From NCBI RefSeq assembly GCF_000518605.1, contig NZ_KI912461.1:62001-126000 (forward strand): DNA of 64,000 nucleotides. The letters are read 5' to 3'. The position numbers were made by a program, and so were the translations under genes. The notes under the pieces were generated by a model. That model was not told where the DNA came from. It did not search any database and was given only the letters and a program-made list of their open reading frames with translations. Source of the DNA: Shewanella fidelis ATCC BAA-318 (GTDB taxonomy: Bacteria > Pseudomonadota > Gammaproteobacteria > Enterobacterales > Shewanellaceae). Positions 60,909-64,000 of this stretch are shown one piece after another (position 1 is the first letter of the stretch; the number at the start of each line of letters is the position of its first letter).

Positions 60909-61817
60909 TTAAGGCGCGTCGCTAATCGGCTCAACTTTATAGTGCTCAGCACTTACCTTTAAGTACTCAGGCAAACAGGTGCCAACCGAAATCGATGAAA
61001 TTGTGCCAATCATAATGCCAAGGAACATTGCGATTGAAAAACCTTGTAACGGCGTGCCTCCCATTATCCATAGCGCAGCTACGGTAAACAGGGTTGTGCC
61101 ACTAGTCACCATAGTGCGGGAAAAGGTTGCCTTCACTGCACTACTGCAAATCTCATCTATTGCCATCTTTGGTTTTGCTATCAGCACTTCCCTTACCCTA
61201 TCCGCAATCACAATTGAGTCATTCAGTGAATAACCTAAAATCGCCAATACTGCCGCCAAAATGGTTAAATTAAACTCCATCTGCGTTAAGGAGAAAAACG
61301 CCAGTACAAAAATCACATCGTGAAATAGTGCTAGTAATGCCCCGCTAGCCAAACGCCATTCAAAGCGAAAACTCAAATAACCTAAAATACACAACATTGC
61401 AGCCAGTAACGCTAGTCCACCTTGCTCTGCTAACTCTTGACCGATTTGCGGACCAACGATACTCGAATTAAGCACTTCTACATTATCAGTTAGTGGCGCT
61501 AAAACAGACTGAATATCTGCAGATGCGCCACTATCAACTTTAGCGTATCTAAGTACCCAACGACCCGGTTCTCCAGCTGAGATCACACTGACTTCTTGTT
61601 TGGAATCATGACCCAAAACTTGGCTTATTTGCGCAGCTTTAATACTCGGATCTAACTTAACCTCAGTAACAATACCACCAGTAAAATCAAGACCCCAATT
61701 GAATCCATTCGTCACAATAATAGCAACCGATGCCAGCATGATCAGTAATGAGAAAACACTAGAAAGGTAACGTGCCTTGGTTAATTTACCTAAACTACTC
61801 ATATTATTAAATTTCAT
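60909..61817 (-). CDS. secF: SecF, protein translocase accessory subunit (probable second copy)
   Basis: The product has 302 residues with six membrane helices and the SecF periplasmic loop. GFNWGLDFTGGIVTEV is the conserved SecF motif. With SecD it uses the ion gradient to pull proteins through SecYEG. Its start lies 1 base after the secD stop. It lacks the usual yajC/tgt neighbours, so it may be a paralog of a main SecDF set elsewhere; that is inferred. Confidence 0.88.
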   Translation of the reverse strand: MKFNNMSSLGKLTKARYLSSVFSLLIMLASVAIIVTNGFNWGLDFTGGIVTEVKLDPSIKAAQISQVLGHDSKQEVSVISAGEPGRWVLRYAKVDSGASADIQSVLAPLTDNVEVLNSSIVGPQIGQELAEQGGLALLAAMLCILGYLSFRFEWRLASGALLALFHDVIFVLAFFSLTQMEFNLTILAAVLAILGYSLNDSIVIADRVREVLIAKPKMAIDEICSSAVKATFSRTMVTSGTTLFTVAALWIMGGTPLQGFSIAMFLGIMIGTISSISVGTCLPEYLKVSAEHYKVEPISDAP

Positions 61818-61818
61818 A

Positions 61819-63633
61819 TTACACCTTCACGTTACGACTAAAGTTACGACCATAAGCCCAGTTGATAAGGGCTCTCGATGCAAATATTCCAGTAAACATA
61901 CTGGTTAGTAGACCGAGCCCCAAGGTCAAAGCAAAACCTTGAATAGGTCCATTGCCAATAGCGTAAAGTACAACTGCGGTGATCATCGTGGTGAAGTTAG
62001 CATCGACAATGGTTGAAAACGCACTATCAAATCCTCTATCAATCGCATGAGCAAAACTTCTGCCCTCTTTTAACTTATCTTTAATACGTTCAAAAATAAG
62101 TACGTTAGTATCAACTGCCATACCGACAGTAAGTACTAACCCAGCAATACCTGGCAACGTCAAAACTGCCCCCGGAATTAATGCCATTAACCCAAAAATT
62201 AGGATCATATTGGCCATAAGTGCCACGTTGGCAACCCATCCAAGGCGGCGATACCAAAGCCCCATAAATAACAGGGTAACGCCCATGCCTAATGCCAGTG
62301 CTGAAAAACCGTTAGTGATGTTTTCTTCCCCTAAGCTCGGCCCAATTGTGCGCTCTTCCACTATGGTGACAGGCGCTGTCATCGAGCCCGCTCTGAGTAG
62401 TAACGCTAACTCCTGTGCCTGCGCATAATTGCCGGCTCCGGTAATACTAAAGCGGTCACCTAATTGTGATTGGATCGTGGCAACACTAATGACCTCGGTA
62501 CTCTGGCGGATCTGGCCGTTTTCGTCACGGCTATATTCACTGTACGAAGTCGCCATTGGCTTACCAATATTGTCGCGAGAGAAATCCGACATCATTGAGC
62601 CGCCTTCCCTATCAAGGTGAATAACGACTTCAGGCAACCCCATCTCACCAAGCGTCGCTCTGGCATCAACAATGTGCTCACCACCGAGTACTGGGCGTCT
62701 GGCAACATAAACAGCTTGTCCATGCTCATCTTTTAACGTTTGCGCATTAACCGAACCTGCCTGCTTAACTTGATAAAAAGCTAAACTGGCTGTCGCACCA
62801 ATCACTGACTTGGCTGCGGCAGGATCTTGCACACCAGGTAATTCAATGCGAATACGGTGCTCGCCTTGGCGCTGCACCACAGCTTCAGTAATACCAAGTT
62901 GCTCAATGCGACTGCGCATAATTTGTAAATTTTGCTTTACCGTCAAATCACGAATATTAAGCTTCTCTGCTTCTGATAAAGCCACTTGTAATGATTTATC
63001 GCCAGCATTAGATATTTGCCAATTCGGATACTGCTTATTAATAAATTCACGAATAGCCGCGCGCTGAGTCAGATCTGCAGTTTGGATCTGCACCCGACCA
63101 TCAACTTGCTGCTTTACACTCACTCCAAATAACGAGTCTTGGCGTACAAATTGTCTAACCGCTTCGATAAAAGCATTATTATGCAGTTTATAAACAGGCT
63201 CGATCTCTACATCTAGTAAGAACTGCACTCCACCACGTAGATCGAGTCCAAGCTTTATTGGGTTAAACCCGAGAGACAACAACCAGTTTGGCGCTGCGGG
63301 AGCCAAGGTTAATGTCAATTTAGAAGGATCTTTTACCTGCTGACTTAGAAGGGTTTTAAGCTGTGTCTGCTGAGCATTATCAGCAAGAATAACCGTTGTT
63401 TGCCCATTGCTTTGATCAATTCGTTTTAAATCTATGCCATGGGATATTAATAACTGATGCAGCTCCAACGGATTAACATTAAGTTCAGCTTCCGGGGCAA
63501 TTTGCACAGCAGCATCTTCGCCAAAAAATGTGGGTAATGCGCTAAATAACATGACGGTAATAGTGACCACTAACAGCACATACTTCCACGCTGAGTAATG
63601 GTTTAAAATAGTGGTTTGTTTTTGCTCTCTCAT
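61819..63633 (-). CDS. secD: SecD, protein translocase accessory subunit (probable second copy)
   Basis: The product has 604 residues. The first helix WKYVLLVVTITVMLFSALP is followed by FGEDAAVQI, the large periplasmic domain with GLDLRGGVQFLLDV, and five C-terminal helices. VGMAVDTNVLIFERIK is the conserved SecD/SecF core. The N-terminal third differs from E. coli SecD. There is no yajC upstream. Some marine bacteria carry two SecDF pairs, with either sodium or proton coupling; which applies here is unknown. Confidence 0.88.
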   Translation of the reverse strand: MREQKQTTILNHYSAWKYVLLVVTITVMLFSALPTFFGEDAAVQIAPEAELNVNPLELHQLLISHGIDLKRIDQSNGQTTVILADNAQQTQLKTLLSQQVKDPSKLTLTLAPAAPNWLLSLGFNPIKLGLDLRGGVQFLLDVEIEPVYKLHNNAFIEAVRQFVRQDSLFGVSVKQQVDGRVQIQTADLTQRAAIREFINKQYPNWQISNAGDKSLQVALSEAEKLNIRDLTVKQNLQIMRSRIEQLGITEAVVQRQGEHRIRIELPGVQDPAAAKSVIGATASLAFYQVKQAGSVNAQTLKDEHGQAVYVARRPVLGGEHIVDARATLGEMGLPEVVIHLDREGGSMMSDFSRDNIGKPMATSYSEYSRDENGQIRQSTEVISVATIQSQLGDRFSITGAGNYAQAQELALLLRAGSMTAPVTIVEERTIGPSLGEENITNGFSALALGMGVTLLFMGLWYRRLGWVANVALMANMILIFGLMALIPGAVLTLPGIAGLVLTVGMAVDTNVLIFERIKDKLKEGRSFAHAIDRGFDSAFSTIVDANFTTMITAVVLYAIGNGPIQGFALTLGLGLLTSMFTGIFASRALINWAYGRNFSRNVKV

Positions 63634-64000
63634 AGTTCGCTCTTCACTGAATACGCGATGGTGAACAACCTAAATAATACGGGGGTTCCCGCATTTAATG
63701 GCAGTTCATTGATCGATACCGAGAGTGCTAGTTTGTTTATTAGCCAGAGTGTTACCCGCTTTTAATTAACTGGTAACTCGCAAACTGCTTAACTATGGCG
63801 GCGCAACGCTAATGCACTGATTAACAGATGTTATCTAACAGAGTGCACATAACGTCGATGACCTACGCCAATAGTTTTATGGTTTACGAAAACATAAACT
63901 CAAAGCCAAGCTTATAAAAAAGCCGAAACTAGACCATTCTCGATAGCTGTGTTGTTTAAAAATGAAATGAGATAAACCCTTAGGTTTATCGAGACTAAGC
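63634..64000. other. Region upstream of secD to the window edge
   Basis: This non-coding stretch presumably holds the secD promoter. A hairpin GATAAACC/GGTTTATC (63971-63978 with 63983-63990, CTTA loop) near the edge may be a terminator of a gene outside the window. No gene was seen. Confidence 0.4.

Overview
The window looks like a chromosomal segment of a marine gammaproteobacterium, most likely Shewanella. The evidence is a translation/RNA block in enterobacterial order (rlmE-ftsH-folP-glmM-tpiA-secG-tRNA-Leu-tRNA-fMet-rimP-nusA-infB-rbfA-truB-rpsO, then pnp-nlpI), protein sequences close to E. coli in those genes, and a phsABC-thsSR arrangement matching the thiosulfate sensor locus known from Shewanella halifaxensis. 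There is no rRNA, CRISPR array, prophage or intact insertion sequence. The only mobile-looking material is a small family of short, non-coding, MITE-like repeats.

Layout. 1-2.3 kb: the oxygen-independent ubiquinone genes ubiT (partial, minus strand) and ubiUV (plus strand) diverge from a region with an FNR/EtrA-like box. 2.3-9.5 kb: a DUF998 membrane protein, a PAS chemoreceptor, a YjiH-type Gate-domain membrane protein, an LpxH-like phosphoesterase and a bifunctional OlsF-like acyltransferase. 9.5-13.9 kb: a guanine/hypoxanthine permease with a structured leader, an RhlE helicase, a YgjV-like membrane protein and a small PilZ protein. 13.9-19.6 kb: radA, a large two-PilZ protein, DUF2127 and DedA membrane proteins. 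19.6-20.3 kb: repeat elements. 20.3-27.1 kb: the thiosulfate/polysulfide respiration genes phsABC with the thsS/thsR two-component system. 27.1-30.8 kb: an alpha/beta hydrolase, serB and ahpA. 30.8-39.2 kb: deoxyribonucleoside uptake and catabolism (deoD, deoB, deoA, deoC, a Tsx-like porin, nupC) plus a TatD-family nuclease. 39.2-39.4 kb: a 56-residue DUF5363 protein. 39.8-63.6 kb: prfC, nlpI, pnp, a GGDEF-EAL protein, the translation block, the ftsH/folP/glmM/tpiA block, yhbY and a SecD/SecF pair that is probably a second copy.

How the genes work together. Tsx and NupC bring nucleosides across the two membranes. DeoD and DeoA release the base, DeoB isomerises the sugar phosphate and DeoC cleaves it. 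The permease at 9.6 kb would handle free purine bases. ThsS senses a sulfur oxyanion in the periplasm and signals to ThsR, which probably binds the two identical TGTGGTAAACCACA palindromes upstream of phsA. A consensus CRP site lies between them. ubiTUV would supply ubiquinone without oxygen. The initiator tRNA gene is followed by two terminator-like hairpins before rimP-nusA-infB, an attenuated metY-type operon.

Most of the window is conserved housekeeping sequence. The least explained parts are the phsA operator array, the ghxP leader RNA, the repeat family near 19.6-20.3 kb and 39.5 kb, and several perfect inverted repeats in deo/nupC/thsSR control regions. I did not find a clearly new multi-gene system.
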